From positions 21,483,432-21,547,431 of the forward strand of contig NC_092679.1 of the NCBI RefSeq assembly GCF_964355755.1: a stretch of 64,000 nt of DNA. The letters run 5' to 3'. Numbering within the stretch: position 1 is the first letter of the stretch; each line of letters begins with the position of its first letter. Shown here piece by piece: positions 50,400 to 62,145 of the stretch. Source of the stretch: Antedon mediterranea (taxonomy: Eukaryota > Echinodermata > Crinoidea > Comatulida > Antedonidae). The notes beneath the pieces are model-generated. The model was not told the DNA's origin. It saw only the letters and a program-made list of their open reading frames with translations, and did not search any database. A program made the translations under genes and the position numbers.

Positions 50400-51170
50400 T
50401 TATGCACAGATGTTTTAAATAAAGTTAAGTAAAAACTCTGGATATACGGTACTGTACATTAATATCACCTGCTGTATTGAGTTTTGTTTTAACTTAAAGT
50501 GACGATCTATTTAAAACAAACATGGTTCCATGTATCTTGAATAAAATATATGAAAACGTTCACTGCCATCACTTGATATTTTGTTACTGGTTTATTTGAT
50601 TTATACATTTCTTATTTCACATTATGCAGACACGTATCATATCATCTGGGGTGGGGGTGCAAGGGTACGATCGCACCCCTCCCCCTAATTTTTTATTTAT
50701 AGAAGAAAAAAAAACACCCGGAAATAAAACTACTATGCCACAACCATCATCATGGACCGAAAATATCAGAGAAGGCGTGATTACAAACGCAGTTTCAAAC
50801 TGTTAAATGGATTAGTTGAAGAAATGTCATAATGCTCAAATAAAATGTACCTGAGATTGGTATGATGTAGGCCTAGGCTATACTGTAAAAGGGTAAAATC
50901 AATGTTAAAACCTCCTTGGTAAAAGCATGGAGTAAAACCTTCTTGGGTGTTACAGTATCATCATAAATATTATTTTATTATACCACCATATACATATTAC
51001 AGTATTAATTAAATGTAGTTATTGCTGCTTGCATGAATTGCTTTCATTGTAGGCCTATTTTATCAGCAGTAAAAAAAGAACATTGTATGTAGCTGCATGA
51101 CAGCGAGTAAAAATTGGGAAAGCAATAATTCTTCACTGCTCTGCTTGCTTGCTTGTGACCGCTGGCGCTG
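50400..51170. other. 3' non-coding part of the MULE
   Basis: Between the transposase and the right TIR. No second gene is supported. Confidence 0.5.
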
Positions 51171-51538
51171 AATTTAAATATTCATGAGCGATGGAGCGCG
51201 CCCTCTATTGACTTCTGCTAAATCGGCCTTATATGACGAGTAAAAAAAATTTCGCACCCCGGCCCTGTGCATTACCACGGGACACAATTAGGCTTTTTAA
51301 TTTCCGTGTTCAATGTATCGGCCTACTAATTATTTTCTGATCAGAGTGTAGGCTACAGTTCCATTTTTTAGTATCCTTTAAATCGTCTTGATTCCTATGT
51401 TATATGCCTACATCTATATAAAATGATGTATGCCAATGTCTAATGTTATGTATTAGCATTTCAAAAACATCACAGGGATCCGTGATTATGATTTTAATCC
51501 TGTTATCCAATAATTCAAAATTTCTCTACTATGATACG

Positions 51539-52722
51539 TACGGAAGCCCGTTCGGGCCACAAGATAACTATATTTTAAAAGCTGTTATCTGGCGGCCGCC
51601 ACTTAATTATCTGGCGGCCGCCACTTAATTATCTGGCGGCCGCCACTTAATTATCTGGCGGCCGCCACTTAATAATTAGTATATGTCCCGTCACGTGACA
51701 TGTACGTGCATTGGATCAGAGGCGATGTTGCATATGGAACGACATCGCTGCCTCCGGCAGCAAACTTTAATTCTATTCGGCTCTTTTACAACCATTACGT
51801 TCGGCTCTTTTAGCATTCGGCGCATTTTTATTCGGCCCATTTACCATATTTACGATTAAAGATGTGTTGAATAACCTAGAATTAATTCATCTTTTTACAA
51901 ATTTTGAGAGAGAAAGGGTAAATTATTATTGTTAAAAGTTAGGCTGACACTAGACTATAGGTCTAGCTAGCCTAGGCCATAAATCAAACCTTTTCTCTTT
52001 CAAAATAGTCAATAAGGTGGGACAATTGCAAGTTCTCTAACACATTAATCATGTCAATAAAATGATTAGTCATATTGAAACAGCCTTCAAATTCATTTAA
52101 TTCAGCCAACCAAACACTCTACATGCTGCATCTATATGTTTTGTAAACTTTTCATAGACTCATTTCCAGCCGTTGATTTTCTTCCATTTGACCCCATGTA
52201 AAAGGTTAGAATTTAATTGCGCCGTATAAAAAAATCAAAAAGAGCCGAACGTAATGGTAAATGGGCCGAATAAAAAAGAGCCGAATGCTGAAAGAGCCGA
52301 ACGTAATGGTAAATGAGCCGAATAGAAATGCGCCGAATGGTAAAAGAGCCGAATAGAATTAAAGTTTGCTGCCGGAGGCAGCGATGTCGTTCCATATGCA
52401 ACATCGCCTCTGATCCAATGCACGTACATGTCACGTGACGGGACATGTACTAATTATTAAGTGGCGGCCACCAGATAATTAAGTGGCGGCCGCCAGATAA
52501 TTAAGTGGCGTCCGCCAGATAATTAAGTGGCGGCCGCCAGATAATTAGGTGGCGGCCGCCAGATAATCAAGTGGCGGCCGCCAGATAATTAAATGGCTGC
52601 CGCCAGATAATTAAGTGGCGGCCGCCAGATAATTAAGTGGCGGCCGCCAGATAATTAAGTGGCGGCCGCCAGATAACAGCTTTTAAAATATAGTTATCTT
52701 GTGGCCCGAACGGGCTTCCGTA
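51539..52722. mobile_element. Foldback transposon with GGCGGCCGCC arrays
   Basis: Inverted arms start TACGGAAGCCCGTTCGGGCC and end with the complement. Each arm holds a 22-bp tandem array with the palindrome GGCGGCCGCC: about 4 units at 51590-51672 and about 10 at 52456-52677. Inside these is a second long inverted block (51680-51850 against 52250-52445) containing CGTCACGTGACATGTACGTG, GCCTCCGGCAGC and repeated TTCGGCTCTTTTA motifs. No coding sequence. Target duplication unclear (GATACG left, GATATG right). Confidence 0.85.
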
Positions 52723-52995
52723 GATATGCGATGTTTTGGTACCTAATTAAATGTTTAAAAATCGTATATTTTAGGCCTACAAGTGATAGGCCTACAAATA
52801 AAAGCCAATTCTTATAATAATCAATCAATCATACTGAAGTCCTAATAAAATACAATTTCAGCATAATAATGGATATATATATATATATGGATTGCCTGTG
52901 AAACTGGGTGAGTGGGGAACACAGGCTTTAATTCACAGTGATTAGGTTCGCTTTTGTGTCCCATGCCAGCTCACTCAGTTGGTTCTATTGTTTTT

Positions 52996-53638
52996 AGTCG
53001 CGTGGACGCGACTCAGTTCACTATGTCGGTCGGTCGGTCGGTCTGTCTGTCTGTCGGTCCGGTATCACTATGCGTTTTATCGCTTTCTGACCTTATCTTG
53101 ATATCAGTTTAATCTAGCTAAGTCAATTTTTCACAGTATATTCGTTATGGCCAGGAATCGATGTGGTTATGTTTTCACGGTGCGCAATAAAAAATTACGC
53201 GGTCTACGCACGATTTAACGAAATCACGTTTGTAATCATATCTTCACAACCATGAATCACAATTAAATAAAATTTGGTACTCATAAATTCCAGGGCATAA
53301 ATGGCATCATATGGCAATACAATTACGTGCGAAATTTATTTTCGATGAAATAACAATTTTAAGCATATACAAAATTGCCATGAGTGCGCAGATTTTTGCG
53401 CGCGCACTGCGCGTTAAATGTTTTTGCGCACTCTTTTTGCCTGATTTCTGTTTTCTTGACTTACTTTTCAACTCGAAATTACGTTATACGAGCACGTCAA
53501 AAGTGACAGGCTACGCACGTGTAAATTAAAAAAATATAAATGTTTTTAAACATTTCAACATTTTTAAACATGTTCAGTAATTTCGGTCAGTTGGTAGGTT
53601 GGTCGGTCGGTCGGTAAACACTAATGAGCACGCGACTA
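52996..53638. mobile_element. TIR element with GGTC repeats
   Basis: Ends TAGTCGCGTG and CACGCGACTA are inverted. The left end also forms AGTCGCGTGGACGCGACT. (GGTC)n/(TGTC)n tracts follow at about 53027-53060 and recur near 53590-53610. With the adjacent LINE-like tail to 53725, the block is absent at the matching site before the second transporter copy, so it inserted after that duplication or was lost there. Confidence 0.65.
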
Positions 53639-54147
53639 CAGCCATCTATATGGCCTTGTTTTGTATATCGTGTTCTTCATGTATTTTATATTTGGCAATA
53701 AAAGAATAAGAATAAGAATAGGAATAATTTTTTATTAACATTAAAATGATTGTCCAGCCTATTCAGAAACTTTTCAAGGTACGGTCAAAAGACTCCCTGA
53801 CCACACCCACCACTGGACCTTTCCTGCTACGTGCCTCTTAGGCCTACTTGTTGTGATGAGCCACGGCATTTTAGGCATAATCAAATTATCGTGCACATGT
53901 GACTTTTTATAGTGCAGCCATATATTTATAAATTACATTATTATCTCCATTGTGCGCTTCAAATACTGTATTGTATTGTGAAAATTCTTTGCATATGAAA
54001 AGGCCCTGAATATATTCAAATATTCAATGTGTAGAAGTATAGGCTATTCCATTTCACTTAGCCCATTTGGTAACACCTCTCAGCTGCCTACAGACCTTAA
54101 CTAATTTTGTGTTTCGTGCTGTACCATAATATACGAAAAATCAGAAA

Positions 54148-57100
54148 ATGTGGAACTCAATGTCGTCATCGTATGATGTCATACAATCTGAGCTTTCGAT
54201 TAACTTAGATATTTTACCTTTTAAGATCTTTTTCGCTTTTTTCTATGGCGGTTTATCTGGAATCGTTACTTTTTCGGGATTATACTACAAAGAGATCGGA
54301 CTCCAGGCCCATGAGATCGGCTTTATATCTGGGGTTAGGCATGCTTGTGCTATTGTAATTTTACCTTTAATCGGCCCAATCACAGATTTGAAAAACTACA
54401 GAAGGGCATTCTTAATGGTCTTTATAGTCATGTTCGCTTGTGCTTCTACTCCTGTTGGGTTTGTTCCTAAGCCAGAAAGTTGCTGCAAGTCTACGTCAAA
54501 TGTGTCAAACGTCACCACAACATCTTGTTATAAGATAAGGCCTAACGATGATGGAGACTCATGTTGCAGGCTTACTTTGTCCAATAATGACCCACAAGAG
54601 CTCGGATACATTCAGTCTGATGTTTTGAAGGTGTTTATCGTTATTTGTGTTCTTAATGGTTTAGGAGAGTTAAGCTGGATGCCAATTCGTATAATCGGTG
54701 ACGTATCTTTATCCCAAGCTCTTGGTAGTCACAGTGACCGCTATGGAACGTCAAAGGTGTTTGGATCGATTGGAAGTGCTATTTTGTAAGTTTCCGTATA
54801 AAATATCTTTATTGTTTAATATATACAATTATTTTCTTTTACTGTCACCGATGTACTTTTCCAATGGTAGAATAGGGTTTAACGAGTATATTACTTCTAC
54901 ACATTAATAAATAAATGTAGGTTACAATTCAGATATTGAAAACTGGTAATTTTATAATTGAAAAAAAAGGCATATATAAATAATTATTTACATAATTTAA
55001 AGTAAATTTAAATGTCACTATTGAGAAAAAAAACATAATGGACCTGGAAGGGACTATAGACAAAGCAACCGTTTATGGATGCTGAAACAAACCATGTGAC
55101 AAATTCCCACAATCCTCCAATAGTGTTATTTATCAAGCATCTTTTATATTCTATGTAGGCGCACCTATTCTATTTTTTATAATTAAAATATTCGATTTCT
55201 GTACAGTACATTATTTGTTGGGTACTTCATTGACCTGAAAACTATTACCACCAAACAATGTGGAATTGAAGTTCAACAACACAACTATTCGTACATCTAC
55301 ATATCAAATGCAGTGCTTATGTTTCTTTCGCTATTAACCGTAGCGTGTTGTTTAAAGGTAACCGTACATAATAAATAATAACAATTATTACGATGAAATA
55401 CTAAATTACTGGTTTTTGTTGTTTTACAAGCAATAGAAATACATGCACTATTAATAAATGGCAACATTATTGCTTTTCCAGCAGAACCAATACCCGATAG
55501 TTACCGTTTCCTGGCCTTCAACATTTCAAATTTATATATTTCAAAAATGGCTTAGGTGTGGGATTCAAACCTCCGTCTTCTCACTGGCAGTGCAAGCATA
55601 CCATTTATACCACATCTATACATGCAGACGGCCATACCACATACAGCCTTAACACTTTGAAACACCGGTTCTCGTCAGATCACCGAAGTTAAGCAACGTT
55701 GGGCCTAGTTAGAGCTTGGATGGGAGACCGTCTAGAAATACCGGGTGCTGTGTATGGAGCGGGGGTCCCATTAGGCATTTGAAATCAGCACTGCTGACTC
55801 TCTAGTATCTGCCTCAGACGTATTGGCTTATGCCTCTCCTCTGGTTAAGGTGGGCACTGGACGAGAGAAGCCCTTGGTCAATGTTGGGACCAGCCAAAGG
55901 TGCTTTAAACAGTCCTGACTTAGTCATCATTCAGATGAATGAAGTCGGCCATATAAAAAAAGTACATGCAGTTCAAATTGTTACCAACACTCTTATTATA
56001 CGTTATCTGTATTATTATATGTCACCAATAGTTGAATGGCGAAGAAGAAGACGAAGATGAAGAGAACAGTAAGCGTACACATTCCTGGAAATATTACTTT
56101 ACTCCGTTTCTGAAGTTCAATTTCTTCAAACTCTATGTTATATCATTTTTGTTTGGAACACTAAAAGCTTCCTCTTTGAATACGTTTGCCTATATCCACT
56201 TACGCGAAGTAGGTGAGTACCATTCAAAGAGTTTCAATAGATTGTAGGCTAGTATTCTCTACCATAATTGTCTTTTCTACAGATGGCATTAGGTAAATCT
56301 TAACTGGCTTGACTTGAAAAAACGTGTGCTTGTATTTCAGTGACTTGCAACAGTTAAGAAGTAAACGCCTAACAGAGGCCACGTCTACTTCAATTCAATT
56401 TTATTTTCATAAGAGAGACTAAGTAACAAAGATTCTGATTGGTCGTCTTTCAGGTGGAAGTAACTTTCTAATAGGAGCCGCATCATCCATTGGCCCTGTT
56501 TTTGGAATTTTGTCTGGATTTGCTTCCACGTTTCTGATTCGTCAATTTAAACATTATCTACTTTGTGCGACTTTTGCGGCATCAGCATTTGTGATGTTTA
56601 TGTATAGCTTGCTAGATAGAGCGAACTGGCTGGTACTTATAGCTGCTATATTACAAGGTAGGCCTAGACCTTAATTACCACATATCTTTGATGAATGCTT
56701 GTCTCTAATACTCCCATTACTCTGCAGCGCAAATCTTTCCTTTATCTGTTCAATCCTATTCTAAATTGTTTTAATATTGTTTGTTTTTTCACCCTTCATA
56801 ACCTTATGTCAAAAATCGTGTGAAAAAAGGTAGGGTAGAGAGCGTTCTTTCTGTCTTGAAAATTGCCAAATACGGCGGCTCTCCGAGAGACTCTTTGGTC
56901 ATTTTTAGAAAACGTCCCTGTATTTCATGAACGTCATCCAAAGCGTCTATGGTGTACCACACATTGCTTAGGGGCGAATTCAAGAAAATGTGAGAAGAGA
57001 CGTATTTGTATTGATTGATTTATTTTTCACATTTTTTTTCTATATTTTAGGAGCAGCTCTAGTGATCGAATGGAACGTCTGTGTGTTTTTAATGCGACAA

Positions 57101-58285
57101 ATAATAGCTGACAACCAAGCAGGGGCAGTGTACAGCATCATGACTCTGACGTCAAAGATTGGTAAGCTGATCTCATCAGTTTTCGCCGGATATCTCTACT
57201 CTACGTTTGGCCCTGTTTGGCTTTTCCGAATCTTTGCATTCATTGCTGTTTTAAGTATTATCATATCTTGTGTAAGTACAGTCAGTATACTAATTAATTA
57301 TACTAATTAATTAGTCAGTATACTAATTTTTCAAGACATTATGTAGGTCTTAAGGCCAATTTACTAGGACGATAACGATCGACGATAAATAGACAAATAT
57401 TCATTTTCATACATTAAAAAAAGAAATGGAACTATATAGAATAACCATCTATGCTTCCTTTGATAAAAGTGATATTTTCACACGTCCAATGAAATGACGT
57501 CATGATCAAGAGCAATAATATCATGACAATACAACTATTGTATTGTTTTTATTTATCATGGCGTGATGGAAATTTAAAAAATATTATTTTGATCAAAGAC
57601 AGCATAAATGAATATCCTATAGTTCTAGAACGAAAACCTTTCTAATTTCCTAAAAATGCATGCTTATATATTTATCTTCGATCGTTATCGAGTGTAAATG
57701 GACCTTTCTATATCCCCTTTACAAAACCGTTTCTTTGAAGTAAGTTGCCAAACCGTTTAAGTTAAAGATATATTGTCCCCCTGAAAAAATAATTATTTAA
57801 ATTTTTTGTTGTTGAATATGCCATTTTAATGTCATATAACAGTTGTCCACTTTGACCAAAACTTAGATAAAAAATAGTCAAATTGGCTGCCAGCCAATGG
57901 ATTTTTGGTTGAATTTAACCATTTACTTTGTCATTTTATAAGGGAAAACATTTTGTTATCGTTTTTTTCTATGGAAGTGATTAACTAAAAAAAATAAAAT
58001 AAAATAACGTATTAAAAGTCTGATTTAATTAATCTTCATTTTTCATGTTTTTGGGGACAATACATCTTTAAGTATCTAACTATCAGTCACGGTGGCTACT
58101 TAAACATTAGAGGAAGTTAATTACACTGATGTTGGTGATGGGGCTGATGACCTTAAATGATAATAGACTAAACAAACAATGTTTCCCTTAATTGTTTTTA
58201 TTTTTAGATGAGCACTGCGTCAATTTCATATGTGAGCATAGATGAAGACAAAGAAGAAACGAATAAAATTAAAAATAGTTTTTAA
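54148..58285 (+). CDS. MFSD6-like major facilitator transporter, copy 1
   Basis: Six exons: 54148-54785, 55207-55357, 56032-56212, 56454-56657, 57051-57271, 58208-58285; 490 residues. An in-frame TAA lies just before the ATG. Integral membrane protein of the MFS_1-like/MFSD6 type: TM1 FKIFFAFFYGG and GLYYKEIGLQAHEIGFISGV, TM2 ACAIVILPLIGPITDL, TM3 MVFIVMFACAS, then a Cys-rich loop (SCCK, DSCCRL) with two N-glycosylation sites (NVSNVT). Helices continue in every later exon (LYVISFLFGTL, FLIGAASSIGPVFGILSGF, LVIEWNVCVF). An acidic cytoplasmic loop (GEEEDEDEEN) sits between the halves. The short tail ends KNSF. Shorter than vertebrate MFSD6, close to MFSD6L. Substrate unknown. Poly(A) signal at 58391. 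It was duplicated in tandem about 5.26 kb downstream. Confidence 0.82.
55626..55757 (+). repeat. 5S rRNA-derived repeat (SINE3-like)
   Basis: In intron 2 of the transporter gene. It carries the 5S signatures GGCCATACCAC, ACACCGGTTCTCGTC, GATCACCGAAGTTAAGCAAC, CTTGGATGGGAGACCG and ATACCGGGTGCTGT, so the internal RNA polymerase III boxes are recognisable. About 15 extra bases after CCATACCAC and mismatched ends rule out a normal 5S gene. Downstream sequence (GGTCCCATTAGGCATTTG) is shared with the copy at 60628. tRNA-like GGATTCAAACC (a complemented B box) lies just upstream. Confidence 0.75.
57352..57706. mobile_element. AAGGCCAATT-type MITE
   Basis: Intron 5 of the transporter. Left AAGGCCAATTTACTAGGAC with CGATAACGATCG; right CGATCGTTATCG with GTGTAAATGGACCTT. 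Same outer bases as 16509 and 26527. Confidence 0.7.
57762..58071. mobile_element. MITE, TTAAAGATGTATTGTCCCC family (copy 3)
   Basis: Inverted relative to copies 1 and 2. Left end TTAAAGATATATTGTCCCCC, right end GGGACAATACATCTTTAA, with the conserved GGCTGCCAGCCAATGG block inside. Confidence 0.8.
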
Positions 58286-58390
58286 TATTGTTTGATCACT
58301 GTAAGTTACTTTATTTAAACGTTCATATCTTTTTGATACCTATTACTTTATATTTAAGTGATTTGTGTTATGGTTGTATTTTTTGAAATG

Positions 58391-58396
58391 AATAAA
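58391..58396 (+). terminator. Poly(A) signal of transporter copy 1
   Basis: AATAAA 106 bp after the stop codon. Confidence 0.55.
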
Positions 58397-58419
58397 AAAA
58401 AATGAAAAAAAAAAAAAAA

Positions 58420-58984
58420 ATTAAATTAAAAAGGATGCACATACAGAGGTGACCCGCCTAATAAGCCAATCCACTCAGACCATGAAGTAATAATAATGCT
58501 CAGACTAATATTAGATTTTTTTTATAAGGCCTAAACACACATTGTGTCCTGTTGTTATCCATCTCCCATATTTTTGAAAATAATACAAAATAGTTTATAA
58601 TTGTTTCATCTTTAGAATGTCAGTATTTTTACTGAAAAAAATCCAGATTGTGTCCACATATCGTATGTTATATTCTCCTATTTTGTTTAAGATGTATTTG
58701 TGCTCCAAAAACTTGAACAATTAAGATTAATAAAATCATATTTTGAATAGGCTATTTTGTAGTTTTAATTATATTTTATTCTGCGTCTTTAGGCACATGC
58801 GAAGGATTATCAATAATACATTAGCCCTAATCAACACTCTATTATCATTATAAGTGGTTCCCCTGGCACACGGGATGTGAACCAGTACACCGGTGTAATC
58901 CTTATTCGTCTCTAATGATGAACTGTGTACAATACAAACGCTAGTCAATCAGTCAGTCTTAATCAAATACAATTTCAGCATAAT
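58420..58984. other. Intergenic between transporter copies
   Basis: Contains an eroded MITE of the TTAAAGATG family (about 58691-58770). Otherwise nothing recognised. Confidence 0.5.
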
Positions 58985-59406
58985 CTTTTTTTTTATTAAC
59001 ATTAAAATGATTGTCCAGCCTGTTCAGAAACTTTTCAAGGTACGGTCAAAAGACTCCCTGACCACACCCACCACTGGACCTTTCCTGCTACGTGCCTCTT
59101 AGGCCTACTTGTTGTGATGAGCCACGGCATTTTAGGCTTAACCAAATTATTGTGGTGACTTTTTATAGTGCAGCCATATATTTATAAATGGCCGTATGTA
59201 TTACATTATCTCCATTGTGTGCGCTTTAAATACTGTATTGTATTGTGAAAACTCTTTGCATATGAAAAGGCCTGAATATAATATTCAAATATTCGATGTG
59301 TAGAAGTAGGCTATTCTATTTCACTTTAGCTAATTTGGTAACACCTCTCAGCCTACAGACCTTAACTAATTGTGTGTTTCGTGCTGTATATACGCAAAGT
59401 CAGAAA
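58985..59406 (+). repeat. Duplicated upstream region of the transporter
   Basis: Near-identical to 53736-54147, for example CATTAAAATGATTGTCCAGC and GACTCCCTGACCACACCCAC. Marks the start of the tandem copy. The promoter of both genes should lie here; no clear TATA box chosen. Confidence 0.8.
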
Positions 59407-61728
59407 ATGTGGAATTCGATGTCTTCATCGTATGATGTCATACAATCTGAGTTGTCGATTAACTTTGATATTTTACCTTTTAAGATCTTTTTCGCTTTTT
59501 TCTACAGCGGTTTATATGGAATCTTTACTTTTTCGGGATTATACTACAAAGAGATCGGACTCCAGGCCCATGAGATCGGCTTTATATCTGGGGTTAGGCA
59601 TGCTTGTGCTATTGTAATTTTACCTTTAATCGGCCCAATCACAGATTTGAAAAACTACAGAAGGGCTATCTTAATTGTCTTTATAGTCACGTTCGCTTGT
59701 GCTTCTACTCCTGTTGGATTTGTCCCGAAGCCAGAAAGTTGCTGCAAGTCTACGTCAAATGTGTCAAACGTCACTACATCTTGTTATGAGATTAATAACG
59801 ATGATGGAGACTCATGTTGCAGGCTTACTTTGTCCAATAATGACCAACAAGAGTTCGGATACATTCAGTCTGATGTTTTGAAGGTGTTTATCGTTATTTG
59901 TGTTCTCAATGGTTTAGGAGAGTTAAGCTGGATGCCAATTCGTATAATCGGTGACGTATGTTTATTCCAAGCTCTTGGGAGTCACAGTGACCGCTATGGA
60001 ACGACAAAGGTGTTTGGAGCGATTGGAAGTGCTATTTTGTAAGTTTCCGTATAAAATATCTTTATTGTTTAATATATACAATTATTTTCTTTTACTGCCA
60101 CCGATGTACTTTTCCAATGGTAGAATAGGTTTTAACGGGTAGGTCTATACTACTTTTACTCATATATTGAAAACTGGTGATTTTAAAATTGAAATAAAAA
60201 GGCATATATAAATAATTATTTACATAATTTAAAGTAAATTTAAATGTCACTATTGATTGACCTGAAAACTATTACCACCAAACAATGTGGAATTGAAGTT
60301 CAACAACACAACTATTCGTACATCTACATATCAAATGCAGTGCTTATGTTTCTTTCGCTATTAACCGTAGCGTTTTGTTTAAAGGTAGGCCTAACCGTAC
60401 ATAATAAATACGATTACAATGAAACATGAAATACTAAATTAGCTGGTTTTTGTTGTTTTACAAGCAATAGAAATACCAGTTTAGCCATATGCACTGAATA
60501 AATGGCAACATTATTGCTTTTCCAGCAGAACCAATCTGGCCTTCAAAATTTCCAATTTATATATTTCATAAATGGCCTAGGTGGGATTCAAACCTCCGTC
60601 TTCTCACGGCAGTGCAAGTATACCGTTACCAAAGTTAAGCAACGTTGGGCCCGGTCGCGTTCCGTCTAGAAATACCGGGTGCTGTTTATGGAGCTGGGGT
60701 CCCATTAGGCATTTGAAATCAGCACTGCTGATTCTTATGGTAGCTCATGCATCTAGTATCTGCCTCAGGTTACCAACACTCTTATTATACGTTATCTTTA
60801 TTACTATATTATAATGTCACCAATAGTTGAATGGCGAAGAAGAAGATGGAGAGAAAAGTAAGCGTACGCATTCCTGGAAATATTATTTGACTCCGTTTTT
60901 GAAGTTCAATTTCTTCAAACTCTATGTTATATCATTTTTGTTTGGAACACTAAAAACTTCCTCTTTGAATACGTTTGCCTTTATCTACTTACGCGAAGTA
61001 GGTGAGTACCATTCAAAGAGTTTCGATAGATTGTAGGCTAGTAGTATTCTCTAACCATCATTTTGTAATTATGTTGCGCGTATGTTGCGCGCGTTGTCTT
61101 TGGCATCATGACAACTTTTCTACAACTGTCATATTATCATGGTTGATCTCTTATCATTGCAAGATAGTGGTGGTCTAGTGACAGAGTTAACATGCCTTGA
61201 ATACACTTGTACTTGTATTGTATATACAATAATAATGAATGAATGAATCTCAATAACTTGCAATATGTATCTAATGAAAGTATGAAACTTTAAATGAACA
61301 CAATCATGGTTGACTCCGTGGTTAACAAATTCAACTCATAAAACAATGTATACCTTCTGGCACACTTTACCAAGCGTGCATTCTGGATGGAGAGGCCACG
61401 TAGTAGCAAAGATTGTATATACAATATACGGCGCTATACAATCTTTGTTAGTAGTACTTCTTTGACTTTTGAGTTACATATGACTAAGCGTTCGTAACAA
61501 AGATTCTGATTGGTCGTCTTTCAGGTGGAAGTAACTTTCTAATAGGAGCCGCATCATCCATTGGCACTGCTTTTGGAATTCTTTCTGGATTTGCTTCCAC
61601 ATTTCTGATTCGTCAATTTAAACATTATCTACTTTTTGCGACATTTGCGGCATCAGCATGTGTGATGTTTATGTATAGCTTGATGGATAGATTGAACTGG
61701 CTGGTACTTATAGCTGCTATATTGCAAG
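59407..61728 (+). pseudogene. MFSD6-like transporter, copy 2, probably broken
   Basis: Matches copy 1 over exon 1 (59407-60038, two codons shorter), part of exon 2 (about 60255-60386), exon 3 (60827-61001) and exon 4 (61525-61728). In front of exon 2, about 200 bp are deleted compared with 55037-55235: the sequence jumps from TTAAATGTCACTATTG to ATTGACCTGAAAAC. This removes the 3' splice site and about 22 coding bases (residues TLFVGYF). Exon 1 ends in phase 2 and exon 3 begins in phase 0, so skipping exon 2 shifts the frame. Counterparts of exons 5 and 6 are not found before the window end, where retroelements take over. The reading frames themselves are otherwise open, so the loss is recent, or an unseen acceptor rescues it. 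Confidence 0.65.
60628..60692 (+). repeat. 5S-derived repeat, deleted copy
   Basis: Same insertion as 55626-55757, inherited by duplication. Keeps AAAGTTAAGCAACGTTGGGC and AATACCGGGTGCTGT but has lost the 5' part and the GGATGGGAGACCG box. Confidence 0.7.
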
Positions 61729-61919
61729 GTAGGCCTAGACCTGTACCACATCCCTTTGATGAATTCTTGTCTCTACAGTAACACTCCCATTACTCTGCAG
61801 CGCAAATCTTTCCTTTTCCTGTTCAATCCCATTCTACATTGTTTGTTTTTAATATTGTTTGTTTATTCACCCTTCATAACATTATGTCAGAATAGATGAC
61901 AAATTTCGTTTTTGTAAAA

Positions 61920-61990
61920 GCACAAGTTAACGGAGTACTTACTCGAACGTTTCGATCTCTATCAGAGATCCTTCTCAACTGACTGCGGAG
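61920..61990 (-). other. Hammerhead-like stem in the Penelope terminal repeat
   Basis: On the minus strand a 7-bp stem GATCTCT/AGAGATC with loop GAT is followed by GAAACG and preceded by TTGAGAAG where a hammerhead would have CTGATGA. Penelope terminal repeats often carry hammerhead motifs; this one looks degenerate. Confidence 0.35.
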
Positions 61991-62094
61991 TGTTAATGCA
62001 GCTTGGTCATTCTTGACGTCATCTGTTGATGACGTCGTACGCCTCCGGTTGTAGGTTGGAGGTTGTGCGGGGCTCGGCCAGGTGATGTGTCTAT

Positions 62095-62137
<43 letters not shown>

Positions 62138-62145
62138 TTTCCTTT
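62095..62145. repeat. (TTTA)n microsatellite
   Basis: About 12 tandem TTTA/ATTT units forming the 3' tail of the LINE fragment. Confidence 0.9.

Larger units (their letters stand above)
45680..51255 (+). mobile_element. Complete Mutator-like DNA transposon (MULE)
   Basis: 5.6-kb element with terminal inverted repeats of about 80 bp (45680-45759 and 51171-51255) beginning GCGAAATTTTTTTTACTCG and containing GAGGGCGCGCTCCATCGCTC. It is flanked by an exact 9-bp duplication ACCCCGGCC (45671-45679 and 51256-51264), the size typical of Mutator insertion. It carries an uninterrupted transposase gene. Exact target duplications and near-identical TIRs indicate a young, possibly autonomous copy. Confidence 0.92.

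Noticed and set aside
55626-55757. Functional 5S rRNA gene
   Set aside because: An extra insertion near the 5' end, mismatched terminal stem and dispersed intronic location point to a derived repeat.
59296-59406. N-terminal extension of transporter copy 2
   Set aside because: The frame is open upstream, but copy 1 has an in-frame stop there and the MWNSMSSSYD start is shared, so the extension is not used as the start.
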